From positions 1 to 26,083 of the forward strand of contig JAZDMB010000058.1 of the NCBI GenBank assembly GCA_043801445.1: a DNA stretch of 26,083 nt, written 5' to 3'. Below, in pieces: positions 6,710-14,276 of this stretch; within the stretch, counting starts at the first letter, position 1; each line of letters begins with the position of its first letter. This DNA is from JAZDFP01 sp043801445 (GTDB lineage Bacteria > Planctomycetota > MHYJ01 > JACQXL01). A program made the translations under genes and the position numbers. The notes below the pieces were generated by a model. The model had not been told where the DNA came from. It made no database searches and saw only the letters and a program-made list of their open reading frames with translations.

Positions 6710-9208
6710 TTAAGCAATCCAGTTAATATATTCAAGGTTTCCTGCCGGTACAATAAGTTTTATTGGTTGGCTCTCCGGGAGCCGTGTCAGTAATTTATCT
6801 TTTTTGTTATCGGGCGATCCGTACGGGTTAGCCTCTTGTCTGTGGCGAGGATCACCCCTTGGGGCGGTATAGAGTTCTACGAAGAATTCTATCTCATCAT
6901 CTTTCTTGAATCCCAATATATCAAGAGGACAAAGAATTTCTATTATTTCATCTACGGCAATAGTCTTTAATGTTTCACAGATAAGATTATTATTCTCATC
7001 TAAGACACTAAAAACAGGTTCATATTTGCCTGACGATTCGTATAGGTTATATATAATAATCTCTCGTTTCAGCGGTTTCAAGAAATTCAGTACAAAATAA
7101 ACATCATCCGGAAATGTATTATTTTTCCCGTCTGTGGCGAGGCTTGCCTTGATGGGCGGCAAGTTATCTTTTACCTGTATCGATGTTTGAGGTAGACTCC
7201 CGCCATTAGGGTTAAGTTTGCCTTCGGGTGATGCCTCGGCGGGGCAGACCCGCCGTTGGCGGGCTGGCATATATGGATCTAAACGTAGACAGAAATTTTT
7301 ACTGCCCGCCTGCGCGGAAGCCTTCCCGACCTCGTCGGTCTGGGACGGGTCGGCGAGGACACGGTCAAATCCGAAGAAAATATGAGAAATTAATTCTTTA
7401 GATGAATGGTCCATTGTTGTAACAAGAGGCGGGTTTGCTGATACATCAAAATGTCCTGCAGCAAGCCATTCAAAATAATCGCTGCGTCTACCATCCAATT
7501 TTATCTCCAGTAACCCCCATGGTTGGTTATATAATTCTTTTAGACGCTGTTTTTTTATTGGTTGATATAAATATGGCGGTATATTTAATCCCAAGAGGTT
7601 ATATACATTCATTAAGTGATTTCTGAAAAGTGCATCGAACTGGTCATCTAAAACAGAAGAGTGCTCATATCCGAACCACCAGAACCAATCACTTCCCTCG
7701 GCAATATGGATATTTTCCTGAACTTTATCAAACATCTCTTTTGAAAGTGCAGGCAGTATCGGTTTAATTGTTTCCTTAGTCTTAGCAAGATACTCCCATG
7801 CCTGACAATCTTCTTTATCCCCAATCCATATGGAAAAATTGTGATTTATCCACGAACCTGAATAGATGGTTTCTAACTGCCGTTCAGGTGGATGCGACAA
7901 AAGATAGTCGCTAATACGAACTGTTTCTATCTCATCATCAACACTTAGCCTTTCATAAAGCAGTCTCAAAAAATCTATACCATTATTAGGATAATGCTCC
8001 CAAGGGTTTTCACCATCTAATATAACACTTACCAGAGGAAACTCATATGATACTTTACGGGCATTAGATTTGATTTGATTGATAAAATGGTCTACTGCCT
8101 TCTGAGGTTCCCAACGTTGATATTGAAATCCTATCAGATTAGCCAGATACTGGTCTCTAAAAATAACAGATAGATTACTACCAGATGGATTGGCTATACG
8201 ATAGGCTTGATATAAATTCTGAGCCCCCTGAGATTGGAGCATATCGTTAGAGTCTCTCGTAAAATAATAATTAATAGTATGAGCAAGAACCTCTTCATCA
8301 GTTGCGAAATAATTAATGTTGTGTTCGGCTAATAGCGGTATAATCTCCGGAGAAACCGAGCCTTCAGCAGGCCAGAGACCTTTAACCGGCACACCAAAAG
8401 CATCTTTATAGAACTTCACTGCTTCTGAAACCTGCCAGCGGGCATCTTCAAGTAAAGCCATCTGGTCAATCTTAGGCAACGATACATTCGGCATCGCCTG
8501 CTTGGCAGAATTCATATCGCATAATAAAGGCAGAATCGGATGATAAAATGGTGTTGTCGTGATTTCTATCTGTTTGTTTTCTTGTAGTTTTCTATGCAAT
8601 GGAATAATTTCTGCTAAGTAATCTTTCTGTTTTTGAATAACAAGTTTTTTATCATCTTCAGTATAATCCCTGCCTTTTTGTCGCAATGATTTTAATTCTG
8701 AATCACCTTGGATAATCAGAGGATGGAACCAAACTAAATTACTGCAGACCAATAAATCAATAAAATCCTGGTTGGAAAATTCCTTAACCGACTCCTGGCT
8801 CACCCTGATGCCCGCACCGGGGATAACATCAGTGTGGTTAGTAAGCCTCGAATAAAGTTCTTTATAACGAGGATAAACACTAATCATATATTGTGGATGA
8901 GCGGAAAAGGAGTTTTCTAAAACATATTGTTTATCCTGAATGGTTAAATCGGAAACAGATTGTTGAGCCAAAAACAATAAGCGGTCTGAATCTCCTGCAA
9001 TATACTCTTTTATTTGTTTAAGAAGTGAAGGCACCAGATTGATATTTGATTTAATCTTGGGAAATTGCTGAAGCAGAGCTGCCATCCCGTAATAATCCTT
9101 AATACCGTGCAATCTTACCCATGGCATTTGGAATTCACCCGTAGATGTCAGGCGATAATAAGGCTGATGATGATGCCACAAAAATGCTAAATATATCTTT
9201 TTATTCAT
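6710..9208 (-). CDS. Glycoside hydrolase family 57 (alpha-amylase/amylopullulanase-like)
   Basis: This 832-residue protein is a GH57 alpha-glucan-active enzyme. GH57 motifs appear in order: WHHHQPYY (residues 11-18); the nucleophile block GLWPAEGSVSPE with Glu282; and SVILDGENPWEHYPNNG with the probable acid/base Asp398. A conserved downstream block EGSDWFWWFGYEHSS lies at 504-518. The C-terminal ~250 residues resemble the beta-rich tail of larger GH57 proteins but are interrupted by low-conservation patches at about 618-636, 647-664, 688-695 and 782-801. These are encoded by GC-rich palindromic or repeated DNA (6806-6865 and 7125-7360). There is no signal peptide, so it is probably cytoplasmic. 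With glgA and galT downstream, a role in glycogen or maltodextrin turnover is likely. Confidence 0.9.
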   Translation of the reverse strand: MNKKIYLAFLWHHHQPYYRLTSTGEFQMPWVRLHGIKDYYGMAALLQQFPKIKSNINLVPSLLKQIKEYIAGDSDRLLFLAQQSVSDLTIQDKQYVLENSFSAHPQYMISVYPRYKELYSRLTNHTDVIPGAGIRVSQESVKEFSNQDFIDLLVCSNLVWFHPLIIQGDSELKSLRQKGRDYTEDDKKLVIQKQKDYLAEIIPLHRKLQENKQIEITTTPFYHPILPLLCDMNSAKQAMPNVSLPKIDQMALLEDARWQVSEAVKFYKDAFGVPVKGLWPAEGSVSPEIIPLLAEHNINYFATDEEVLAHTINYYFTRDSNDMLQSQGAQNLYQAYRIANPSGSNLSVIFRDQYLANLIGFQYQRWEPQKAVDHFINQIKSNARKVSYEFPLVSVILDGENPWEHYPNNGIDFLRLLYERLSVDDEIETVRISDYLLSHPPERQLETIYSGSWINHNFSIWIGDKEDCQAWEYLAKTKETIKPILPALSKEMFDKVQENIHIAEGSDWFWWFGYEHSSVLDDQFDALFRNHLMNVYNLLGLNIPPYLYQPIKKQRLKELYNQPWGLLEIKLDGRRSDYFEWLAAGHFDVSANPPLVTTMDHSSKELISHIFFGFDRVLADPSQTDEVGKASAQAGSKNFCLRLDPYMPARQRRVCPAEASPEGKLNPNGGSLPQTSIQVKDNLPPIKASLATDGKNNTFPDDVYFVLNFLKPLKREIIIYNLYESSGKYEPVFSVLDENNNLICETLKTIAVDEIIEILCPLDILGFKKDDEIEFFVELYTAPRGDPRHRQEANPYGSPDNKKDKLLTRLPESQPIKLIVPAGNLEYINWIA
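7128..7360. repeat. GC-rich palindromic repeats embedded in the GH57 reading frame
   Basis: The CCCGCC-GTT-GGCGGG hairpin is at 7249-7263. GTCTGTGGCGAGG at 7130-7142 is repeated at 6838-6850 inside the same gene. A further GC-rich inverted segment (CCTCGTCGG and GTCGGCGAGG) lies at about 7330-7360. All lie within codons of GH57 and keep the frame open. The core GGCAGACCCGCC-(G/T)TT-GGCGGG is shared with cobC (25300-25319, opposite orientation). Confidence 0.75.
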
Positions 9209-9212
9209 ATTT

Positions 9213-9307
9213 TAACCACCAAGTAGGTAAACAAGATTAGCACCAGATTTTCACCATGTAGGTAAACGATATTTTTCTGGAGTTAATCTTGTGAAATATT
9301 GTGGTTT
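9213..9307. repeat. Palindromic intergenic element between fumarase and GH57
   Basis: The left arm AACCACCAAGTAGGTAAAC with ACAAGATTAGCACCAG after it (9213-9245) pairs imperfectly with the right arm CTGGAGTTAATCTTGTG and GTGGTT (about 9278-9306). GTAGGTAAAC occurs twice (9223-9232 and 9258-9267). No gene is seen in it. Confidence 0.6.
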
Positions 9308-9312
9308 TATTC

Positions 9313-10155
9313 TTATAGCCATGCGGTGCGTAATCGGGCTACATGGCAATTGATATTGACTGCCACAGGTAAGGCGGTGATATGAACAGGCCCGAATTCA
9401 ATATGAATTGCTAAAGCCGTACAGCGTCCACCCAAACCTTGGGGTCCAATACCTGTATCATTTATTTGTTTTAATAACTCTTGTTCTAAATCAGCATAAA
9501 AGGGATTAGGATTAGGTTTGCCAGCCGGTCTGAGATGTGCTTTTTTAGCTAATAATGCTACTCCATCAAAATTACCACCAATCCCAACCCCAACAATGAT
9601 TGGTGGACAAGGATTTGCACCGGCTTTCTGCACTGTTTCAACAATAAAATCTTTTACTCCTTTGATACCTGCTGAAGGAGGTAGCATCTTAAGCGCACTC
9701 ATATTCTCACTGCCGCCTCCCTTAGGAATCAGACTAATCTTGAATGAGTCACCCGGCACGAGTTCCAGATGTATTGCGGCCGGGGTGTTGTCATTAGTAT
9801 TCTTCCTGTTTAATGGGTCTGATATTATAGATTTACGTAAATAACCATCTTTGTATCCCTGCCTGACGCCTTCATTGATAGCATCATACAAATAACCACC
9901 GGTAATATGAACCTCCTGGCCGAGTTCCACGAAAATCACGGCTGTGCCTGTATCCTGACAGATAGGCACCATTTTCTCTTTAGCAATCTTATTGTTTTCC
10001 AATATCTGCTGAATTATCTCTTTTCCGGTGGGAGATTCCTCTAGTGATAACGATTTATTGAGAAGCGCAATTACCTCATCAGAGATGATGCAATTGGCTT
10101 CAATGCACATCTTCTTGATAGTATCTATGATGATGTCAGTTTTAATTTCTCTCAT
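9313..10155 (-). CDS. Class I fumarate hydratase, alpha (N-terminal) subunit
   Basis: This 280-residue protein is the Fe-S fumarase/tartrate dehydratase alpha domain, which with a separate beta subunit interconverts fumarate and malate. Cluster-type cysteines appear in MVPICQDTGTAV, NPCPPIIVGVGIGGN and GLGGRCTAL, all family-conserved. The length is right for the alpha half only. The beta (C-terminal) partner is not adjacent on either side: GH57 lies downstream and korC upstream. Its position after korD-A-B-C suggests a TCA-type block, usable oxidatively or reductively. The oxygen-sensitive class I type fits an anaerobe. A start at 10155 gives the expected N-terminus. A palindromic element lies in its leader. 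Confidence 0.9.
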   Translation of the reverse strand: MREIKTDIIIDTIKKMCIEANCIISDEVIALLNKSLSLEESPTGKEIIQQILENNKIAKEKMVPICQDTGTAVIFVELGQEVHITGGYLYDAINEGVRQGYKDGYLRKSIISDPLNRKNTNDNTPAAIHLELVPGDSFKISLIPKGGGSENMSALKMLPPSAGIKGVKDFIVETVQKAGANPCPPIIVGVGIGGNFDGVALLAKKAHLRPAGKPNPNPFYADLEQELLKQINDTGIGPQGLGGRCTALAIHIEFGPVHITALPVAVNINCHVARLRTAWL

Positions 10156-10182
10156 AAATTTATTCGGGAAAGTATAAAATTA

Positions 10183-10220
10183 GCCACGAAGACACAAAGA
10201 ACTTTTAGTGTCTTTGTGGC
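10183..10220. repeat. Hairpin element between korC and the fumarase gene
   Basis: GCCACGAAGACAC (10183-10195) and GTGTCTTTGTGGC (10208-10220) are inverted complements with one mismatch and a 12-base loop. On the minus strand the stem is followed by TAATTTTATAC, so weak terminator activity after korC is possible but not convincing. It belongs to the CACGAA/CACAGA element family of this window. Confidence 0.75.
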
Positions 10221-10225
10221 AGAAG

Positions 10226-10780
10226 TTACAAAGTTTTCTTGTTTGCTGTATACTCAAAGCCCATATTGAACGCCTTCATATTAAGTTCTATACTGGCTGG
10301 AGGCACGGAAGTTTTGATGGCTTCTATCATTGCATCCTTGGGCAAGATGTTGGTTTCTTTAGCGAAAAACCCCAGCATCACGATATTTGCAACAATCTTT
10401 TTCCCTAATTGTTCGGACAGCCGGGTGGATGGAATTCCGGTTATTTTAATGTCTTTGCTGCTACCGGTAATTTTCACCAGGTCTTCATCAATTATCATTA
10501 TTCCGCCTGATTTTAATTCATCCTTATATTTAGAATATCCTTCCTGTGACATGGCGACTAATATATCCGGGTGGGTGATATTGGGGTAAAAGATGGGGTT
10601 TTTTGAGATAATCAATTGGGCACTCGAAGCGCCGCCCCGCGATTCCGGCCCGTAATTTTGGGTAAGCGTAGAATACAAATTGGTATAAATAGAAGCGGCT
10701 TTGCCGGTGATATGCCCGGCTAAAATGATGCCTTGGCCGCCAAATCCGGTAAACCTGATTTCAGTATCTGTTTTATTCAT
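10226..10780 (-). CDS. korC: 2-oxoacid:ferredoxin oxidoreductase, gamma subunit (KorC-type)
   Basis: This is the gamma subunit of a ferredoxin-dependent 2-oxoacid (probably 2-oxoglutarate) oxidoreductase, 184 residues. The family N-terminus EIRFTGFGGQGIILAGHI is clear, followed by NYGPESRGGASSAQLIIS, both typical of the gamma domain. Its start overlaps the end of korB by 8 bases, consistent with translational coupling. It is the last gene of the korD-A-B-C unit. The complex oxidises 2-oxoacids to acyl-CoA with reduction of ferredoxin, or runs in reverse for CO2 fixation. Confidence 0.92.
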   Translation of the reverse strand: MNKTDTEIRFTGFGGQGIILAGHITGKAASIYTNLYSTLTQNYGPESRGGASSAQLIISKNPIFYPNITHPDILVAMSQEGYSKYKDELKSGGIMIIDEDLVKITGSSKDIKITGIPSTRLSEQLGKKIVANIVMLGFFAKETNILPKDAMIEAIKTSVPPASIELNMKAFNMGFEYTANKKTL

Positions 10781-11654
10781 GTTCTAATCGTTGTTTCTCT
10801 GTTTTAATCTGTGTAATTTGTGGATTAAATCGACTTTTCATTTCGCAGAGCAAATTATCAAAAGTTGGACGCTCGATATCAACGAAATCACCGACTACGA
10901 TTTGTTCGCCGCGGCTGATACCGATATCCTTGAGCTGGACGCTTTGTTTGATAACAGAGTTTTCCTTATAAAACTTCATCATGTCTAAGCCGGTGCCGAG
11001 TTTATTCATTCGGGCGTAGTACGTCGGACAGGGCGACATTACCTCTACGAAACTGAATCCATTTTTTAGGATAGCGCGGGTAATCGAAGCCTGGAGTTTA
11101 TGCACGTGATAAGCCGTCCAGCGCGATACATATACCGCACCGCATGCCGCAGCCAGATGAGGCGCGCTGAAAGGCTGTTCGAAATTACCATAGGGCGTTG
11201 TGGCAGTTATTGCTTTTACCGGAGTCGTCGGGCCGCACTGGCCGCCGGTCATTCCGTAATTGGAGTTATTGGCGCAGATTACTGTAATATCAATATTACG
11301 GCGGGCTGCATGGATGAAATGATTTCCGCCAATCGAAAATAAGTCGCCTTCACCGCTGACTACTATAACCTTTAGTTCAGGACGGGCTAATTTTAAACCA
11401 GTGGCAAATGGTATTGCTCTACCATGAGTCGTATGAAATCCATCGAATTTAACATAACCGGATATCCGGGCCGTACAGCCAATGCCCGAGACAATAGCTA
11501 CTTTATCCAGCGGTACCTGTGATTTAAGTATCGCATATAAAAGAGAATTGAATAGCGTGCCTAATCCACAGCCCGAACACCAGATATGAGGCATCCGGTC
11601 CTGGCGTATCAGCCTATCCAGCGGGTGTTGAAGAACATCAGTGTTATTTGTCAT
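10773..11654 (-). CDS. korB: 2-oxoacid:ferredoxin oxidoreductase, beta subunit (TPP-binding, KorB)
   Basis: This is the thiamine-diphosphate-binding beta subunit, 293 residues. The N-terminal IWCSGCGLGTLFNSLLYA, the TPP/Mg block VSGEGDLFSIGGNHFIHAARR and CANNSNYGMTGGQCGPTTP are diagnostic. The MSPCPTYYARMN segment is typical of the 2-oxoglutarate/2-oxoacid type. The last ~18 residues (NPQITQIKTEKQRLEHE) are not family-like. They are encoded by DNA closely resembling the CCACAGATTACACAGATT intergenic repeat at 2611, so the native 3' end seems to have been extended or replaced by a repeat. It lies 7 bases downstream of korA. Confidence 0.94.
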   Translation of the reverse strand: MTNNTDVLQHPLDRLIRQDRMPHIWCSGCGLGTLFNSLLYAILKSQVPLDKVAIVSGIGCTARISGYVKFDGFHTTHGRAIPFATGLKLARPELKVIVVSGEGDLFSIGGNHFIHAARRNIDITVICANNSNYGMTGGQCGPTTPVKAITATTPYGNFEQPFSAPHLAAACGAVYVSRWTAYHVHKLQASITRAILKNGFSFVEVMSPCPTYYARMNKLGTGLDMMKFYKENSVIKQSVQLKDIGISRGEQIVVGDFVDIERPTFDNLLCEMKSRFNPQITQIKTEKQRLEHE

Positions 11655-11661
11655 AGTCTTA

Positions 11662-12819
11662 TTATTTCGCAGCTTTTTTAATCGCTTCCAATATATCCAG
11701 AGGATTGTGTGTGGTACCGCCCATATGGGGTATCAGAACAACCTTTGCCTGCCCCTGAGCACAGCGTTCTACCTCCAAGGCAATCTGTCCATTATTAATT
11801 TCCGGCACGATAAACGTCTTAACCTTTTTGGCTAAATCTCTTATTTTATCTTCAGGGAATGGCCAAACGGTAATCAGGCGTAATTTGCCGACCTTGATTC
11901 CCTGGGAACGTGCTTCTTTAATCGCCCATTCAGCAATACGGGCAGAAATACCATAACTGCATACCACAATATCTGCTTTATCCGTATCTTCTTCTTCAAA
12001 CTTGATAATCTTGCTTTTATTGGTGATTATCTTATTAATCAACCTTGTTACCAGTTTATGATGAGCCTCAGTCGTCATTACCGGATAGCCTTTTTCATTA
12101 TGTGTTAAACCAGTCGTTTGGATATGATATCCGTCTCCGGCAACAGCCATTGGTGGAACCAAGTCGTTGTCCGCTTGATACGGAAGATATTCTTCGGATT
12201 TTACCGTTGGTTTTTTACGGTTATAGATTTGTATTTTGTCAGCCTGAGGTATCACCACCCTTTCAGTCATATGAGCAATAACTTCATCACCCATGATTAG
12301 TACCGGTGTGCGGAATTGTTCTGATAGATTAAATGCTGTAATAGTGAGGTCGAACATTTCCTGAGGTGAAGCCGGTGCTAGAGCAATAATCTCATAAACA
12401 CCATGTGAGCCCCAGCGGGCTTGCATCATATCGCCCTGTCCGACATACGTAGGCAATCCAGTAGAAGGACCGGCGCGTTGCATATTGACCACGACGCAAG
12501 GGGTTTCGGTCATGATACCCAATCCGAGATTTTCCATCATCAGTGAAAAACCCGGACCTGACGTTGCGGTCATTGTTTTCATGCCACCCCAGGCCGCGCC
12601 TAAAATTGCGACCATGGAAGCAATTTCATCTTCCATTTGAATGTAAATACCACCGATAGGCGGTAATCTTTCAGACATCCTTTCGGCAATTTCGGTTGCC
12701 GGCGTAATAGGATATCCGGCGAAAAAACGGCAACCGGCTGCAAGAGCACCTTCGGCGCATGCCACAGCACCGTTTATAAAATGCTTACCCACTAAAATAG
12801 CTTCTTTTGATTCGGTCAT
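11662..12819 (-). CDS. korA: 2-oxoacid:ferredoxin oxidoreductase, alpha subunit (KorA)
   Basis: This is the alpha subunit, 385 residues. The N-terminal pyrimidine-binding domain shows NGAVACAEGALAAGCRFFAGYPITPATEIAE in two adjoining blocks (17-47). It is followed by MEDEIASMVAILGAAWGG and TATSGPGFSLMMENLG, both family hallmarks. GPSTGLPTYVGQGDMMQARWG near 116-136 and a C-terminal domain (VVCSYGISARIAEWAI, LRLITVWPFPEDKI) complete the fold. With KorB/C/D it forms the heterotetramer. The fumarase gene next door points to 2-oxoglutarate as substrate, but a branched-chain or other 2-oxoacid cannot be excluded from sequence. Confidence 0.94.
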   Translation of the reverse strand: MTESKEAILVGKHFINGAVACAEGALAAGCRFFAGYPITPATEIAERMSERLPPIGGIYIQMEDEIASMVAILGAAWGGMKTMTATSGPGFSLMMENLGLGIMTETPCVVVNMQRAGPSTGLPTYVGQGDMMQARWGSHGVYEIIALAPASPQEMFDLTITAFNLSEQFRTPVLIMGDEVIAHMTERVVIPQADKIQIYNRKKPTVKSEEYLPYQADNDLVPPMAVAGDGYHIQTTGLTHNEKGYPVMTTEAHHKLVTRLINKIITNKSKIIKFEEEDTDKADIVVCSYGISARIAEWAIKEARSQGIKVGKLRLITVWPFPEDKIRDLAKKVKTFIVPEINNGQIALEVERCAQGQAKVVLIPHMGGTTHNPLDILEAIKKAAK

Positions 12820-12831
12820 AAATAAAAATTA

Positions 12832-13179
12832 TTAACTATCGGTCGATTGGTTTTTATTCTTTATCTGAAAAATAGCGAAATCCGGGCAATACCTGGTGCA
12901 GAAACCGCAGAGGATACATTTGTCGGGATTTTTGACGCAAGGAATACGATAACCTTTGCTATTGGATTCCTGGGAAAATTCCATGGATTTCTTGGGGCAG
13001 AATTCAATACAAAATCCACAACCTTTGCAGCGGTTTTTCAGTATGACTACCTTGCCGTCAGGCAATTCTAAAATACTAGTATCTTTAGAAGCTTGATTCA
13101 ATTCTTCAGCTTTGTCTTTCATTGCTAAATAAACATAGTTAGCCGAACTCGATGTTATCATACCATGTCGGTATGACAT
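12832..13179 (-). CDS. korD: 2-oxoacid:ferredoxin oxidoreductase, delta subunit (2x[4Fe-4S] ferredoxin, KorD)
   Basis: This small ferredoxin-type subunit (up to 115 residues) carries two [4Fe-4S] motifs: CKGCGFCIEFCPKKS and CILCGFCTRYCPDFA, both CxxCxxCxxxCP. It passes electrons from the KorAB catalytic core to external ferredoxin and is the first gene of the korDABC unit. The start is uncertain. The ATG at 13179 lies in a small palindrome (CATGTC at 13164-13169 and GACATG at 13175-13180). Internal ATGs at 13161 and 13122 would trim a poorly conserved N-terminus. None has a clear Shine-Dalgarno sequence. Confidence 0.9.
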   Translation of the reverse strand: MSYRHGMITSSSANYVYLAMKDKAEELNQASKDTSILELPDGKVVILKNRCKGCGFCIEFCPKKSMEFSQESNSKGYRIPCVKNPDKCILCGFCTRYCPDFAIFQIKNKNQSTDS

Positions 13180-13283
13180 GACGTCGGGACAGGTAAAACT
13201 AAATTTCTATATAGTTGATAGTTTTAATATCAAATAAATCATTGAACATCCAAGAAAATCTGATAAATTATAATTATATATTT

Positions 13284-14237
13284 ATGACTAAAAGAATAAA
13301 GATAATCATCAACCCTATCGCGGGCAGCGGCAAGGCGGAAAAATTTGTTGAGCATCTTAAGAATGCATTAACCAGCCGACAGATAGAAAGCGATGTGAAA
13401 TTTACCAGTCAATATGGGGATGCTCAAGAAATCGCGAATAAACATACAGAAGATACGCCTATTCTCTGTCTGGGAGGAGACGGTACTTTTAACGAAATTA
13501 TTAATGGTCTTATTACGAATAGGCATTTTACAGAAAACAACCGTCCGATAATAGGGCTTATTCCATTTGGTTCCGGTAATGTTATAGCTAAGGAGCTTCA
13601 ATTGAAAAGAAACATCAGGCATTTTATCGGGTTGTATCAAAATAATCTATACAGGCAATTGGATATTGGATGTGTTCGCTTTATACAAGAAAATAAAAAA
13701 AGATATTTTATCTCAATGGCTGGAATAGGATTTGATGCTGAGGTTGCCCGTCAATATCAACTTGATAGAAATGGAGCTAAACTGCAAGCTCATTTATTCA
13801 GTTACTTTCCGATTACAATTAAGACTATTTTTCGTTATAAGATGCCTCGTATAACAATTCAAATTGAAGGGAAAATAGTTTCCAGGAATGCTAGTTTTGT
13901 ACAGGTGGCAAATGTCAGAAGTTATGGCGGTCCGTTTGTATTAGTAAATAATGCTATATTTGATGACGGTTTTTTAGATGTTGTTTGGTTTAAGGGCAAA
14001 TCGCCATTAAATATCATCCGTTATTATTCACTTGCTTTTTTAGGATGCACCAATATTGTTCATGATATGAAACAAAAAAAGACTAAAGAAGTGGTTTTAT
14101 CTCTCTCTGACGACGAAGCAAGTTCAGTTCGAAAGGTACCGATACAAGTAGATGGTGATTGGTGCGGTTATCTGCCGATTCAAATAGAAATTATTCCCAA
14201 AGGCATACGTGTTTATACTCCGTTAGAAAGTCGGTGA
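13284..14237 (+). CDS. Diacylglycerol/lipid kinase family protein (DagK/YegS-like)
   Basis: This is the only plus-strand gene, 317 residues from the ATG at 13284 (MTKRIKIIINPIAGSGKAEK). An earlier in-frame ATG at 13215 would add 23 hydrophobic residues unlike the family, so I reject it. Kinase motifs are INPIAGSGK, ILCLGGDGTFNEIINGLI (the GGDGT nucleotide site) and GLIPFGSGNVIAKEL. The C-terminal domain includes DGFLDVVWFKGKS and VQVDGDW-like IQVDGDWCGYLP. The family phosphorylates diacylglycerol or related lipids at the membrane. The substrate cannot be told from sequence. A TATAAT hexamer at 13269-13274 lies close upstream, and there is no evident Shine-Dalgarno sequence. It converges on btuB with about 39 bases between the stops. 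Confidence 0.9.
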   Translation: MTKRIKIIINPIAGSGKAEKFVEHLKNALTSRQIESDVKFTSQYGDAQEIANKHTEDTPILCLGGDGTFNEIINGLITNRHFTENNRPIIGLIPFGSGNVIAKELQLKRNIRHFIGLYQNNLYRQLDIGCVRFIQENKKRYFISMAGIGFDAEVARQYQLDRNGAKLQAHLFSYFPITIKTIFRYKMPRITIQIEGKIVSRNASFVQVANVRSYGGPFVLVNNAIFDDGFLDVVWFKGKSPLNIIRYYSLAFLGCTNIVHDMKQKKTKEVVLSLSDDEASSVRKVPIQVDGDWCGYLPIQIEIIPKGIRVYTPLESR

Positions 14238-14276
14238 GTGGTTAGCACCGCTTACCTACAACCGAAAACCGATATA

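Noticed and set aside
10239..10589. 116-codon plus-strand open frame opposite korC
   Set aside because: It is a mirror of a gene with clear gamma-subunit motifs.
13215..13283. Longer N-terminus for the diacylglycerol-kinase-type gene
   Set aside because: The extra 23 residues are unlike the family, and the canonical start IIINPIAGSGK follows the ATG at 13284.
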